From positions 94,983-158,982 of the forward strand of contig NZ_QLME01000005.1 in the NCBI RefSeq assembly GCF_003259895.1: a stretch of 64,000 nucleotides of DNA, given 5' to 3'. This document shows, one piece after another, positions 1 through 9,466 of this stretch (its first letter is position 1; each line of letters opens with the position of its first letter). The DNA comes from Halanaerobium saccharolyticum. Lineage in GTDB: Bacteria > Bacillota > Halanaerobiia > Halanaerobiales > Halanaerobiaceae. Both the position numbers and the translations under genes were made by a program. The notes beneath the pieces were generated by a model. The model was not told where the DNA came from, ran no database searches, and worked only from the letters and a program-made list of their open reading frames with translations.

Positions 1-767
1 TAGAAATAAATTTTTTAGCGGTTGGTCAGGGAGATGGTATTTTTATTCAGTTTCCAGGTGGGAAAAATATGTTAATTGATACTGGTCCTCCCGGTAGTGA
101 TGGTAGAAATATTGAATACAGTATTATTTCATATTTAAACTATCTTGGAATTAGCAGTCTGGACTACTTAATGATCAGTCATTTTGATGCCGATCATGCA
201 GGTGGTCTTCCCCATCTGCTGCAGCGAAAAAAAGTTAAAAATATTCTTATTCCACCCTATAATCAGAAAACTAAACTGCATCAGCAGCTGGCAGCAGGTC
301 TTAGTGAGAGTAATTCTAAATTATATTTCTTAACTGCTGGTACCAATTTTAAAATTGCTGGCTGCAGTCTTGAAATTTTAAATCCTGAGTCAGAGAAAAT
401 AAAAGAAGATAGGAATAAAAATTCTATTGTTTTTCTGCTTAGATATCGAAAAAATAAATTTTTATTTACAGGTGATTTATCTAAAGCGGGAGAAGCCCGA
501 ATAGTAAAGGACTATAATTTAACTAAAATTGATGTTCTCAAAGCCGGTCACCACGGTAGTAAGACTTCAAGTGGTGAGATACTGCTTGATGCAGTCAGAC
601 CTGAACTGGCAGTTATTTCGGTTGGCAGAAACAACTTTGGACATCCGTCAGCAGAAGTTATTAAGAGATTTAAGCGCAAATCAATTAACTATCTTCGTAC
701 TGATCAAAAGGGAATGATAAAGCTGATTTCTGATGGACAGAATATTTATCTTAAGTGCTTTAGATAG
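1..767 (+). CDS. comEC: ComEC/Rec2-type DNA-uptake protein, C-terminal metallo-beta-lactamase domain (5' end outside window)
   Basis: The open frame runs in from the left edge, so the gene is partial; the in-frame ATG at 69 is internal. What is visible is the extracellular metallo-beta-lactamase-like domain of ComEC family competence proteins. It contains VGQGD, LIDTGP, the metal-site motif SHFDADHAGG, FTGDL and the late KAGHHGSK motif. In the family this domain follows a membrane channel and is proposed to act on one DNA strand during uptake. Here the usual DVGQGDS/A reads AVGQGDG. The next gene, holA, is the usual downstream neighbour in Firmicutes, which supports ComEC over a free-standing MBL hydrolase. 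Without the membrane part this cannot be settled from the window. Confidence 0.85.
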   Translation, partial: EINFLAVGQGDGIFIQFPGGKNMLIDTGPPGSDGRNIEYSIISYLNYLGISSLDYLMISHFDADHAGGLPHLLQRKKVKNILIPPYNQKTKLHQQLAAGLSESNSKLYFLTAGTNFKIAGCSLEILNPESEKIKEDRNKNSIVFLLRYRKNKFLFTGDLSKAGEARIVKDYNLTKIDVLKAGHHGSKTSSGEILLDAVRPELAVISVGRNNFGHPSAEVIKRFKRKSINYLRTDQKGMIKLISDGQNIYLKCFR

Positions 768-798
768 GAAAGTCTCTTCTATTTAAGAGTTTAAAACT

Positions 799-826
799 GG
801 AGAGAAAAGTTTAGATATGTTAAAAT
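799..826 (+). promoter_or_regulatory. possible extended -10 promoter for holA
   Basis: TAAAAT at 821-826 is preceded by TG plus one base (TG at 818-819), an extended -10 pattern. No good -35 hexamer is visible at 17 bases. It lies about 45 bp before the holA start. Confidence 0.35.
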
Positions 827-870
827 AGAGAAGGAAGAAAAATTGCTAAAGACTATTGGGGTGTAATTAA

Positions 871-1878
871 ATGGAGCCAGAAGATTTTATTAAAAATGAA
901 AAAGAAGCAAAAAAATTATACTATATTTATGCAGAGAATTCTTATCTTAGAAACAAATTTAAAGAGGAGTTTATTGAAAAATTTGTGCCGGAGGCAGTTA
1001 GAGACTTCAATCTTTCTTATGTTAATCCCGGTGATGAATATTTAAAACGACTCTCAAATGCTGTTCAGACTCCTCCAATGGGGGCAGAAAAGAGATTTAT
1101 AATTTCTCATTTTACCGAGGATGATTCTATAAATCAGAGTGAGCAGGATAGACTTTTAAAAATCTTTAAAAACATTGATCAAAGTGCCAGTCTGCTTTTC
1201 TTAACAGCCAATAAAGTGGATAAACGAAAAAAGTTTTATCTGAGTTTAAAGAAAATTGCAGAATATCAGGAATTTGAAACTCCCCGTTATCGAGATTTAG
1301 ATCAGTGGATTTTTGCCCGTTTTAGGGAAAATAATAAAAAAATTGATAGCCGTAGTGTAAAGATGCTGGAAAATATGTTCAGCAATAAACTGGAAATATT
1401 GAATAGTGAAATTGAAAAGGTAGTAACCCGTTATCCGGATAAGGAAAAGATTTCTTATTATGATCTAAAAAATATAATCAGTAGGGAAAAATTTTTAGAA
1501 GATGAAGAAATATTTCACTTTCTTGATTTAATTGGTGATAAAAAAACTGATCAGGCTCTTTTAACCTTAAAGGAAATGCTAAACAAAGGAGTTTATCCTT
1601 TATATTTACTGACTATGCTTAAAAATCAGATTGAGCTTTTAATGCAGGTTAAATTTTACAGTCAGTACACACAGGATAATTATAAGATTGCTAAAAAAAT
1701 AGGTAAACATCCCTATCCGGTAAAAAAGTCACTGCAGCGGTGTAGAAACTTTACTCAAAATGAATTAGAAAAAATACTGGAAGAGATATTAAGAGCTAAC
1801 TACCATTTTTTAACAGGGTACTATCCGGATCAGAATACAGCTCTGGAAATGATTATAATTAAGTCAATTGCTTATTAA
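871..1878 (+). CDS. holA: DNA polymerase III subunit delta
   Basis: 335 codons, the normal size for HolA. This clamp-loader subunit opens the beta sliding clamp inside the replisome. The N-terminal part looks like the family's ATPase-like fold without a working P-loop (YIYAENSYLRNKF near residues 17-29), and the C-terminal third is helical (LLTMLKNQIELLMQVKFYS). Position between comEC and rpsT is the standard Firmicutes arrangement. ATG start; the Shine-Dalgarno is weak (GGGGTG, 10 bases upstream). A strong hairpin terminator follows directly. Identity rests on size, partial similarity and synteny. Confidence 0.88.
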   Translation: MEPEDFIKNEKEAKKLYYIYAENSYLRNKFKEEFIEKFVPEAVRDFNLSYVNPGDEYLKRLSNAVQTPPMGAEKRFIISHFTEDDSINQSEQDRLLKIFKNIDQSASLLFLTANKVDKRKKFYLSLKKIAEYQEFETPRYRDLDQWIFARFRENNKKIDSRSVKMLENMFSNKLEILNSEIEKVVTRYPDKEKISYYDLKNIISREKFLEDEEIFHFLDLIGDKKTDQALLTLKEMLNKGVYPLYLLTMLKNQIELLMQVKFYSQYTQDNYKIAKKIGKHPYPVKKSLQRCRNFTQNELEKILEEILRANYHFLTGYYPDQNTALEMIIIKSIAY

Positions 1879-1883
1879 ACCCA

Positions 1884-1920
1884 AAAAAAGTTCAGCCTGT
1901 TTGTTAAGGCTGAACTTTTT
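1884..1920 (+). terminator. rho-independent terminator after holA
   Basis: GTTCAGCC and GGCTGAAC arms are separated by a 10-base loop. The stem is flanked by an A-run on the left and TTTTT on the right, so it could work in both directions, although rpsT has its own hairpin. Confidence 0.85.
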
Positions 1921-1934
1921 ATTATAGATAAATG

Positions 1935-1960
1935 AAAACTCACCCAACTGGATGAGTTTA
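1935..1960 (-). terminator. terminator for rpsT
   Basis: On the minus strand AAACTCATCC and GGGTGAGTTTT (one G-T pair) form a hairpin with a 4-base loop, followed by a T-rich tail, about 70 bp after the rpsT stop. A further palindrome, AAAGATAGCTATCTTT, lies between it and the gene. Confidence 0.7.
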
Positions 1961-2030
1961 ATAATTTAAAAGATAGCTATCTTTTAGATATATTTTAATA
2001 AGGACCTGTGTCCTAAATGTAAAATTCAAA

Positions 2031-2291
2031 TTACATATTATTATACATCTTTGTGAGGCGGGATTTTTTGCGGGCTGCGTTGTTCTTATGAAGAATATTT
2101 CTTGTTACAGCCTTATCGATGACCTTTTTAGTCTCTTTTAACTGTTCTGCAGCAGCTTCTTTGTCCCCTGCTTCAACTGCCTTTTCCATATCTTTAATCG
2201 CATTTTTTAATCTATTTTTCCATTCGCGATTTTGAGCAGTTTTCTTTTCTGTTATCTTAACTCTTTTCTTAGCAGATTTAATAATAGGCAT
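2031..2291 (-). CDS. rpsT: 30S ribosomal protein S20
   Basis: 86 codons, lysine/arginine-rich and almost wholly helical. It begins MPIIKSAKKRV and carries the family pattern of R-x-K-N-x-x-K-N-A-I-K and a C-terminal IHKNNAARKKSRL-like segment (here ILHKNNAARKKSRL). S20 binds the 5' domain of 16S rRNA early in 30S assembly. It is the only minus-strand gene in the window, sitting between holA and lepA as in most Firmicutes. The Shine-Dalgarno on the minus strand is AGGGGGTGA. Confidence 0.95.
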   Translation of the reverse strand: MPIIKSAKKRVKITEKKTAQNREWKNRLKNAIKDMEKAVEAGDKEAAAEQLKETKKVIDKAVTRNILHKNNAARKKSRLTKMYNNM

Positions 2292-2353
2292 CTAACTTCA
2301 CCCCCTCTTAAAAGTAAGTATTTATAGTCTCAGACTTAATTTGCAACATTTCA

Positions 2354-2378
2354 ATTTTAACATGTTGTTAGTTAAAAT
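2354..2378. repeat. inverted repeat between divergent rpsT and lepA
   Basis: ATTTTAAC and GTTAAAAT are perfect 8-base arms separated by 9 bases. The element lies 63 bp from the rpsT start and 80 bp before the lepA -35, so it could be an operator for rpsT. No function is known from sequence alone. Confidence 0.4.
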
Positions 2379-2457
2379 GCAAGAGCTAAATTTGAAAAAC
2401 AGGTCTATTTTGGAGGAGATTAATAAATTATAACTTAAACTGCAGCAAAAAAGAAAA

Positions 2458-2486
2458 TTGATTAATCAGCCTAAGTATAATATAAT
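2458..2486 (+). promoter_or_regulatory. lepA promoter
   Basis: TTGATT at 2458-2463 and a perfect TATAAT at 2481-2486 are exactly 17 bases apart, on the lepA side of the divergent intergenic region. The predicted transcript has a leader of about 58 bases. Confidence 0.75.
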
Positions 2487-2550
2487 TAAAGTGCTGTGGA
2501 TAGTATTCTTAGCCCGGCAAAAAGATTTAGTATAAAAGGAGGAAGTTTTT

Positions 2551-4338
2551 TTGCAGACTGACAAGATTAGAAACTTTTGCATAATTGCTCATATTGATCA
2601 CGGGAAATCAACTCTTGCTGATCGTATGTTAGAATATACAGGTACAATTACAGATCGCAAAATGCAGGAACAGGTTTTAGATAAAATGGATTTAGAGAGA
2701 GAAAGAGGAATAACTATTAAAGCTCAGGCAGTGACAATTGAGCACCAGGGTTATGAGCTGAATTTAATTGATACTCCTGGCCATGTAGATTTTGCTTATG
2801 AGGTATCCAGGAGTCTGGCTGCCTGTGAAGGAGCTCTTTTAGTCATTGATGCTGCTCAGGGTGTTGAAGCCCAGACAATGGCTAATATTTATCTGGCTTT
2901 AGAGCATGATTTAGAAATTATTCCAGTTATTAATAAAATTGATTTACCCTCAGCTAATCCTCAGAGGGTTAAAGAACAGCTTTTAGATATTGGTATTGAT
3001 CCTGATGAGGCAATTTTAGCCAGTGCTAAAGAAGGAACAAATATTGATCAAATTCTGGAGGCAATTATTAAGCGGGTCCCAGAGCCCTATAATGGAATCA
3101 ATCAACCTTTAAAGGCATTAATTTTCGATACTCTCTATGATTCCTATCAGGGTGTAATTGCTTATGTTAGAGTTATGGAAGGCTCTGTTAAAAAGGGAGA
3201 TAAGATTTTGTTGATGTCTAACCAAAAAAGTTATGAAGTAGATGAAGTTGGCTTTTTTGACCCTGCCATGCAGAAAAAAGAGGAACTGAGTTCTGGAGAA
3301 GTTGGTTATATTATTTCTGGAATTAAAGATGTCCGTAACTGTCGGGTTGGTGATACAATTACTTTAAAAAATAACCCTGCCGAAAAAGCGCTTCCGGGTT
3401 ATCAGAAAGTACAGCCAATGGTATTTAGTGGTCTTTATCCTACCGATAATGCTGATTATGAAATTTTAAAAGAAGCATTAGAAAAACTTCAGTTAAATGA
3501 TGCTTCTTTTACCTTTGAGCCCGAAACCTCTGAAGCATTAGGTTTTGGTTTTCGCTGTGGATTTCTAGGTTTACTGCACATGGAGGTTATACAGGAAAGA
3601 CTGGAAAGAGAATATGATCTTGATCTGGTAATTACTGCCCCCAGTGTAGAATATCAGATCATCAAAAAGAATGGGGAAGAACTGAAAATAGAAAATCCAG
3701 CTGCTTTCCCGGACCAAAGTGAAATTGATAAAATAAAAGAACCTTTTGTTACTGCAGAAATACATCTGCCAGAAGAATATGTTGGACAGGCAATGGAGCT
3801 CTGCCAGGATAACCGGGGTGATTTTAAAGATATGCAGTATATAGATCAGGATCGGGTGACTTTAAAATATGAAATGCCCTTAAGTGAAATTATTACAGAA
3901 TTTTTTAATCAGCTAAAATCAAAGACTAGAGGCTATGCAACCTTAGATTATGAATTAGAAGGATACAAGGAATCTAAACTGGTTAAACTCGATATACTGG
4001 TTAATAAAGAGGTTGTAGATGCTCTATCTATAATTGTTCATGATGAAGATTCTTATCAGCGGGGAAATGCTCTTGTTAGAAGATTAAAAGAGGTAATCCC
4101 AAGACATATGTTTAAAGTTCCAATCCAAGCTTCAGTTGGAGGGAAAATCATAGCCAGAGTCAATATTCCAGCTGTGCGCAAAGATGTTCTGCAGAAATGT
4201 TATGGTGGAGATGTCAGCCGAAAGCGTAAACTACTTGAAAAACAAAAAGAAGGTAAAAAGCGGATGAAACAGGTTGGAAGTGTAGAAATTCCTCAGGAAG
4301 CATTTATGACAGTTCTAGAAAGGAATGAAAATGCCTGA
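2551..4338 (+). CDS. lepA: elongation factor 4 (LepA), ribosome-associated GTPase
   Basis: 595 codons, typical for LepA. The GTPase domain starts with AHIDHGKST (residues 13-21), then DTPGH and NKIDLP. The family's C-terminal domain follows, rich in lysine ([18 protein letters not shown] near the end). LepA acts on ribosomes to aid elongation and biogenesis under stress, including high salt. The start is TTG, placed by a very strong AAAAGGAGGA six or so bases upstream. The 3' end overlaps the next gene, hemW, by 8 bases, the usual coupling of lepA with hemW and hrcA in Firmicutes. Confidence 0.97.
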   Translation: MQTDKIRNFCIIAHIDHGKSTLADRMLEYTGTITDRKMQEQVLDKMDLERERGITIKAQAVTIEHQGYELNLIDTPGHVDFAYEVSRSLAACEGALLVIDAAQGVEAQTMANIYLALEHDLEIIPVINKIDLPSANPQRVKEQLLDIGIDPDEAILASAKEGTNIDQILEAIIKRVPEPYNGINQPLKALIFDTLYDSYQGVIAYVRVMEGSVKKGDKILLMSNQKSYEVDEVGFFDPAMQKKEELSSGEVGYIISGIKDVRNCRVGDTITLKNNPAEKALPGYQKVQPMVFSGLYPTDNADYEILKEALEKLQLNDASFTFEPETSEALGFGFRCGFLGLLHMEVIQERLEREYDLDLVITAPSVEYQIIKKNGEELKIENPAAFPDQSEIDKIKEPFVTAEIHLPEEYVGQAMELCQDNRGDFKDMQYIDQDRVTLKYEMPLSEIITEFFNQLKSKTRGYATLDYELEGYKESKLVKLDILVNKEVVDALSIIVHDEDSYQRGNALVRRLKEVIPRHMFKVPIQASVGGKIIARVNIPAVRKDVLQKCYGGDVSRKRKLLEKQKEGKKRMKQVGSVEIPQEAFMTVLERNENA

Positions 4339-5572
4339 TTTAAAATTTGAAAATGCAAACGCATTATATATTCACCTTCCATTCTGCAGCAGTAAATGTC
4401 CTTACTGTGATTTTTATTCAGTAAAATATACAAAACAAAGGGTGGACCTCTACTGGGCTGCCCTTTTTATGGAATTAGAGGAATTAACTCAGAAAGTAAA
4501 TAATGATTTACTGCAGACTATCTATCTGGGAGGAGGTACTCCCTCTCTGGTAGATCCTTTTTTTATAGGAGAATTGATTAAAAAGATTAAAAACAGCTTT
4601 CGAGTTATTCCAGCGGCCGAAATTACGATGGAAATTAATCCGGCTTCTATTACGGAAGAAAAAATCACTGCTTTAAAAAGAGCGGGAATTAACCGTTTAA
4701 GTGTTGGTATCCAGAGTTTTAATGATCAGCATTTGAAATTTTTAGGGCGCAGAAGCAGCAGTGAGAATAATAAAAGAATATTAACTTTAGTTGATCAGTA
4801 CTTTGATAGTTATAGTGCTGATCTAATTTTTGCTCTGCCTGAACAGAGTTTAAACGAGTTTGAAATTGATATAGAAGAGCTGCTTAAATTTAATCCTCCT
4901 CATATTTCGTTATATAATCTTGAAATACATGAGAATACTCCCTTTTATCAGCGCTATAATCAGGGGGAGCTTAAACTGCCGACAGAAGAACTAGATGCAG
5001 AAATGTATGAACTGGCTTTAGAAAAATTAAAGACTGCCGGTTATCAGCATTATGAAATTTCAAATTTTGCCCGCAGAGGATATAGAGCACGCCACAATTA
5101 TATTTACTGGCTCTATCAGCCCTATCTAGCCTTAGGACCGGGAGCAGCAGCTTTTGATGGTAACTGCCGCTCACAAAATTTGGCTGATTTGAATCTGTAT
5201 CTCAGGTATTATAATCCGAAAAATTCAACTTTTGTAGAATTTATGGATAATGCAGGTGGCAAAAATAGCGAGTTAGAAGGGAGAGCAATGAAAAACCCAA
5301 AAACTAAGGCCACAAAAATTAGAGAACTGAACTGTTTGAGCAAGAAAGAAAGGATGGCCGAATACTCATTTCTCGCTTTAAGAACAGCAAAAGGTTTATT
5401 TTATCATAAATTTTACCAACAATTTAATGTCGATTTTAAATCTCTATATAAAGAAGAGATCGCAGAATTAAAAGAGAATAAATTAATTAAAGAAGGAAAT
5501 GAGCGTATCTATCTGACAAATCGGGGTAAAGAAGTAGCCAACAAAGTTTTTTTAAAATTTTTATTGGATTAA
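4331..5572 (+). CDS. hemW: radical SAM heme chaperone HemW
   Basis: 413 codons from the ATG at 4331. That start is preferred over 4325 because the AAAGGA at 4319-4324 then sits six bases away. The radical-SAM cysteine motif [10 protein letters not shown] (C-x3-C-x2-C) ends in F, as in HemW, rather than the second cysteine seen in the oxygen-independent oxidase HemN. GGGTPS and a C-terminal HemN_C-type winged region follow. HemW binds heme and is thought to deliver it to apo-enzymes. The protein is longer than the usual ~380 residues because of a basic, low-complexity insert near residues 305-340. The stop codon lies inside a small hairpin (ATTGGA/TCCAAT, 5563-5579) just before the hrcA promoter. 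Confidence 0.9.
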   Translation: MPDLKFENANALYIHLPFCSSKCPYCDFYSVKYTKQRVDLYWAALFMELEELTQKVNNDLLQTIYLGGGTPSLVDPFFIGELIKKIKNSFRVIPAAEITMEINPASITEEKITALKRAGINRLSVGIQSFNDQHLKFLGRRSSSENNKRILTLVDQYFDSYSADLIFALPEQSLNEFEIDIEELLKFNPPHISLYNLEIHENTPFYQRYNQGELKLPTEELDAEMYELALEKLKTAGYQHYEISNFARRGYRARHNYIYWLYQPYLALGPGAAAFDGNCRSQNLADLNLYLRYYNPKNSTFVEFMDNAGGKNSELEGRAMKNPKTKATKIRELNCLSKKERMAEYSFLALRTAKGLFYHKFYQQFNVDFKSLYKEEIAELKENKLIKEGNERIYLTNRGKEVANKVFLKFLLD

Positions 5573-5585
5573 TTCCAATAATTAT

Positions 5586-5614
5586 TTGACAAAAAAATAT
5601 CAATGTGTTATTTT
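5586..5614 (+). promoter_or_regulatory. hrcA operon promoter
   Basis: A perfect TTGACA (5586-5591) and TATTTT (5609-5614) are 17 bases apart. Transcription would begin just before the CIRCE element, the standard layout for HrcA control. Confidence 0.75.
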
Positions 5615-5625
5615 ATTATTAGCTG

Positions 5626-5652
5626 TTAGCACTCTCCTTAATCGAGTGCTAA
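5626..5652 (+). promoter_or_regulatory. CIRCE operator (HrcA binding site)
   Basis: TTAGCACTC and GAGTGCTAA flank 9 bases (TCCTTAATC). This is a perfect match to the CIRCE consensus, between promoter and hrcA start. It implies heat-inducible, HrcA-repressed expression of hrcA-grpE-dnaK-dnaJ. No second copy was seen before dnaK or dnaJ. Confidence 0.97.
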
Positions 5653-5667
5653 AAAAAGAGGTGAGAA

Positions 5668-6717
5668 ATGATGGTTGAGGAATTAGATTCGAGAAAAAAG
5701 CGAATACTGCAGGCCATCATTCAGGAACATATAATTTCTGCATCTCCAATTGGCTCAAGGACACTTGCAAAAAAATATAATCTGGATGTAAGTCCTGCAA
5801 CTATCAGAAACGAAATGGCTGATCTGGAAGACTTAGGTTATCTGGAACAGCCCCATACATCTGCAGGAAGAATACCTTCTGATAAAGGTTATCGTTATTA
5901 TGTTGATCAGCTTATCAGCAGGAAAAAAAATGAAGTTCCTGGAATAATCGAAAATGTAGAAAATTTATACCAGGACCTTCAGGATGTACAGGATATTATT
6001 TCTGGTATGGCAAAAATGCTTTCTAATATGACTCATTATACGGCGATGGTTAGTGAGCCCAAAAGTCAGGTCAGCCGCTTAAAAAAAGTTGAAATAATGC
6101 AGCTCGCAGATAATTCTCTGCTTTTAGTTCTGGTTACAGATACAGGAATGGTTAATAATAAAATTATTAATCTTGATCAGAGTTTATCTACAGCTAAAAT
6201 TTCCTATCTCAATAAATTTTTAAGCGAAAAGTTGGAAAACAAATTACTTGCTAATTTAGATTCTAGTTATTTAAAAGAAGTAGAAAAAGAGCTTCTGGCA
6301 AGAGTTGATCTATCTGTTGATTTATTTAAACAGTTTTATAATGAGTTTGAAGGTGCATTTGAACCTGGTGGAGTTAAAGTTTATCTGGGAGGTACTTCCT
6401 ATATTTTAGAACAGCCAGAGTTTAATGATCTGGAAAAAGTCAAGAAGATGCTCAAATTACTTGATCAGGAAGAAATGCTGAATAAAATTATTAATAGTAT
6501 TTCTGGTTCTGATCTTGAAATTAAAATTGGTCAGGAAAATGAAGTTGAAGATATTAAAAACTGCTCACTTGTTGTTGCAACCTATTATATTTCGGAGCGA
6601 GCAGTTGGAAAAATTGGAGTTATTGGTCCCACCCGAATGGAATATCCACGTGTTATTTCTTCGGTGGATGTTATTTCTGATATTTTGAGTAAATTAATTT
6701 CTAAAGCTAGTGGGTGA
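5668..6717 (+). CDS. hrcA: heat-inducible transcription repressor HrcA
   Basis: 349 codons, a normal size. The N-terminal winged helix includes R-K-x-R-I-L-x-A-I-I and the motif SRTLAKKYNLDVSPATIRNEMADLE split across residues 30-55. GYLEQPHTSAGRIPSDKGYRYYVD follows, a very conserved HrcA signature. HrcA represses class I heat-shock genes through CIRCE, with GroEL as the modulator in studied species. AGAGGTGA precedes two consecutive ATG codons (5668, 5671), so the exact start is uncertain by one residue. It is autoregulated by the operator directly upstream. Confidence 0.96.
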   Translation: MMVEELDSRKKRILQAIIQEHIISASPIGSRTLAKKYNLDVSPATIRNEMADLEDLGYLEQPHTSAGRIPSDKGYRYYVDQLISRKKNEVPGIIENVENLYQDLQDVQDIISGMAKMLSNMTHYTAMVSEPKSQVSRLKKVEIMQLADNSLLLVLVTDTGMVNNKIINLDQSLSTAKISYLNKFLSEKLENKLLANLDSSYLKEVEKELLARVDLSVDLFKQFYNEFEGAFEPGGVKVYLGGTSYILEQPEFNDLEKVKKMLKLLDQEEMLNKIINSISGSDLEIKIGQENEVEDIKNCSLVVATYYISERAVGKIGVIGPTRMEYPRVISSVDVISDILSKLISKASG

Positions 6718-6722
6718 TAATT

Positions 6723-7364
6723 ATGGACAATAAAAAAGAAAATAATAATTTTGAAGAAGAAAAAGAAGAAAAAGTTGAGAATTTCGAAAATAATGAGGCT
6801 GCAGAAAACAATGATGCTGCAGCAGAGGCAGAAAATGTTGATTCAGGGTTAAATGAAGAAGAACTAACTGGTATCCAAATGGAGCTTTCTCGGGAAGAAT
6901 TAATTGAGGAAGTTAAGGAAAAAAATGAAAAGATTGAAGAAATGGATGCCGAAATAGATGATTTATTAAGCAGACTGCAGCGCTTACAGGCTGATTTTGT
7001 TAATTACCGCAAAAGAAGTCAGCGCGAAAAGGCTGAGATGACAACCCAGGGTAAAGTAGAACTTTGTGCCAGTTTGCTGCCGGTAATTGACAATTTTGAG
7101 CGGGCTTTAAAGGCGGAGGACAAAGTAGATGATTTTTACCAGGGGGTAGAGATGATCTATAAACAGCTTTTAAAGACTCTTAAAGAACAGGATATTGAAG
7201 AGATTTTGGCAGAAGGTGAAGAATTTAATCCGGAATATCATGAGGCAATTATGAGAGTTGAAAGTGAAGGATTTGAAGAAGGAACTGTAGTTGAGGTTGT
7301 CCAAAAAGGTTTCAGCCTAAATGATAGGGTAATTAGACCGGCGATGGTTAAAGTAGCCGGATAA
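6723..7364 (+). CDS. grpE: nucleotide exchange factor GrpE
   Basis: 213 codons from ATG 6723. The Shine-Dalgarno GGGTGA coincides with the hrcA stop, so the earlier GTG at 6714 is rejected. A long acidic, Asn/Glu-rich N-terminal tail (about 60 residues) leads into the coiled coil (EEVKEKNEKIEEMDAEI). The family core with LQADFVNYRKR and the C-terminal GFSLNDRVIRPAMVKV follow. GrpE releases ADP from DnaK. The acidic tail is more extended than in many relatives and would suit a salt-rich cytoplasm, which is inference. Confidence 0.96.
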   Translation: MDNKKENNNFEEEKEEKVENFENNEAAENNDAAAEAENVDSGLNEEELTGIQMELSREELIEEVKEKNEKIEEMDAEIDDLLSRLQRLQADFVNYRKRSQREKAEMTTQGKVELCASLLPVIDNFERALKAEDKVDDFYQGVEMIYKQLLKTLKEQDIEEILAEGEEFNPEYHEAIMRVESEGFEEGTVVEVVQKGFSLNDRVIRPAMVKVAG

Positions 7365-7468
7365 AATAAAGTTTTAAGGTTTCAATAATTTTATGATAAA
7401 TTCTAGTTTATTATTAATTTGGTTTTTGTGTAGTATTTTGATAACAATTTTCTAAGGAGGAATATAAA

Positions 7469-9361
7469 ATGGGTAAAGTAATTGGTATTGACTTAGGTAC
7501 AACTAATTCCTGTGTGGCAGTAATGGAAGGTGGAGAACCTACTGTTATTCCTAATAAAGAAGGTGCTAGAACTACTCCTTCTGTAGTAGCATATTCTAAA
7601 AAGGGAGAAAGAATTGTCGGTGAACATGCAAAACGTCAGGCAGTAACTAATCCTGATCAGACAATTTCTTCAATTAAAAGAGAAATGGGTACAGATTTTA
7701 CAGCAACACTTAATGGAGAAGAATATACTCCACAGCAAATTTCGGCTATGATTTTACAGAAATTAAAAAGAGATGCAGAAGAGTATTTAGGTGAAGATGT
7801 TGAGGAAGCTGTTATTACAGTTCCTGCATACTTTAGTGATGCTCAGCGTCAGGCAACAAAAGATGCCGGTAAAATTGCAGGTTTAAAAGTAGAAAGAATT
7901 ATCAATGAGCCAACAGCTGCTTCTTTAGCTTATGGTCTTGATGATAAAGGTGAAGAAACTATTTTAGTTTATGACCTTGGTGGAGGTACTTTTGATGTTT
8001 CCATTCTTGATATTGGAGATGGAGTCTTCGAAGTTATCGCAACTAATGGTAACAATCACCTTGGTGGAGATGATTTTGATCAGAGAATCATCGACCATTT
8101 AGCAGAAGAGTTTAAGAATAGAACTGGAATTGATCTAAAGAAAGATAAAATGGCACTGCAGCGCTTAAAAGATGCTGCTGAGAAGGCCAAGATAGAACTT
8201 TCCAGTGTTAAGCAGACAAATATTAATCTGCCGTTTATTACTCAAACTGATGAAGGACCTGAGCACTTAGATATTGATTTAACAAGAGCTAAGTTTGAAA
8301 GTCTAATCAGTGATTTAGTTGAACAGACAATGGATCCAGCCCGCAAAGCACTCGAAGATGCAGGGATGGATAAATCGGATATAGATGAAGTTATTCTTGT
8401 TGGTGGCTCTACCAGAATTCCTGCTGTACAGGAAGCAGTGAAAAACTTGATCGGGAAAGATGCACATAAAGGTATTAATCCGGATGAAGTTGTAGCAGTC
8501 GGTGCTGCAATTCAGGCTGGTGTTTTGGCTGGAGATGTAGATGATGTTGTACTACTTGATGTTACACCATTATCTTTAGGTATCGAAACACTTGGTGGTA
8601 AGTTCACTAAATTAATTGACAGAAATACAACAATACCTACTTCAAAGAGCAAGATATTCTCTACAGCTACTGACAATCAGACAAGTGTAGATATCCATGT
8701 ACTGCAGGGTGAAAGAGAATTGGCACAGCATAATAAAACACTGGGTCGTTTCCAATTAACTGATATTCCACCTGCACCACGTGGAGTACCTCAGATTGAA
8801 GTAGAATTTGATATTGATAAAAATGGTATTGTTCATGTATCTGCTAAAGATAAAGGTACAGGTAATGAACAGAAGATCACTATAAAATCTACAAGTGGTT
8901 TATCTGATGAAGAAATAGAAGAAATGGTAAAAGATGCTGAAGAACATGCTGAAGAAGATAAAAAGCGGGTAGAAAAAATTGAAACTCGTAATGAAGCAGA
9001 TGCTTTAGTTCATCAAACAGAGAAAACTCTAGAGGAAGCAGGAGAAAAAGTTGATTCTGCAATTAAAGATAAGGTTGAAGCAGCTAAAGAAGAGTTAAAA
9101 GAAGTTCTGAAAAATGAAGATGCTGAGACTGAAGAAATTAAAGAGAAAATGGAAGCTTTAACTGATGAATTAACAGAGTTAAGTTCCGAATTATATTCTC
9201 AAGCTGAAGGAGCTCAGCCTGGTGCTGGTGCAGCTGGAGCACAGCCAGGAGCCGGACAAGCAGGTCCACAGCCGGGAGCTGAAGCCGGTCAGGCTAATGC
9301 AGATGATGATACAGTTGATGTAGACTTTGAAGAAGTAGATGACGAAGACGAGAAAAAATAA
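7469..9361 (+). CDS. dnaK: molecular chaperone DnaK (Hsp70)
   Basis: 630 codons. The ATPase domain opens with [12 protein letters not shown] and has [10 protein letters not shown] and the adenosine motif [10 protein letters not shown]. The substrate-binding domain begins after [15 protein letters not shown]. The C-terminal lid ends in a Gly/Ala/Pro/Gln repeat region (AQPGAG units, residues about 583-612) and an acidic tail with EEVD-like [12 protein letters not shown]. Partner of GrpE and DnaJ. A strong TAAGGAGG precedes the ATG. The 104-base gap from grpE shows no CIRCE and no clear promoter, so read-through from the hrcA promoter is likely. Confidence 0.98.
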   Translation: MGKVIGIDLGTTNSCVAVMEGGEPTVIPNKEGARTTPSVVAYSKKGERIVGEHAKRQAVTNPDQTISSIKREMGTDFTATLNGEEYTPQQISAMILQKLKRDAEEYLGEDVEEAVITVPAYFSDAQRQATKDAGKIAGLKVERIINEPTAASLAYGLDDKGEETILVYDLGGGTFDVSILDIGDGVFEVIATNGNNHLGGDDFDQRIIDHLAEEFKNRTGIDLKKDKMALQRLKDAAEKAKIELSSVKQTNINLPFITQTDEGPEHLDIDLTRAKFESLISDLVEQTMDPARKALEDAGMDKSDIDEVILVGGSTRIPAVQEAVKNLIGKDAHKGINPDEVVAVGAAIQAGVLAGDVDDVVLLDVTPLSLGIETLGGKFTKLIDRNTTIPTSKSKIFSTATDNQTSVDIHVLQGERELAQHNKTLGRFQLTDIPPAPRGVPQIEVEFDIDKNGIVHVSAKDKGTGNEQKITIKSTSGLSDEEIEEMVKDAEEHAEEDKKRVEKIETRNEADALVHQTEKTLEEAGEKVDSAIKDKVEAAKEELKEVLKNEDAETEEIKEKMEALTDELTELSSELYSQAEGAQPGAGAAGAQPGAGQAGPQPGAEAGQANADDDTVDVDFEEVDDEDEKK

Positions 9362-9404
9362 AGCAGCAATTAACTAATAAATAAGAAAAAGAATAGGTCA
9401 GTTT

Positions 9405-9425
9405 AGGGAGAGTCTGACTCTCCCT
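9405..9425 (+). terminator. intercistronic hairpin between dnaK and dnaJ
   Basis: AGGGAGAG and CTCTCCCT are perfect 8-base arms with a 5-base loop. A T/C-rich stretch follows after a short gap, not an immediate T-run. It is more likely a partial attenuator or mRNA-stabilising hairpin than a full terminator. Confidence 0.55.
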
Positions 9426-9466
9426 ATAACTGTTTTCTCTTTCTTTTTTAGAGAGGTGATTTTAAG

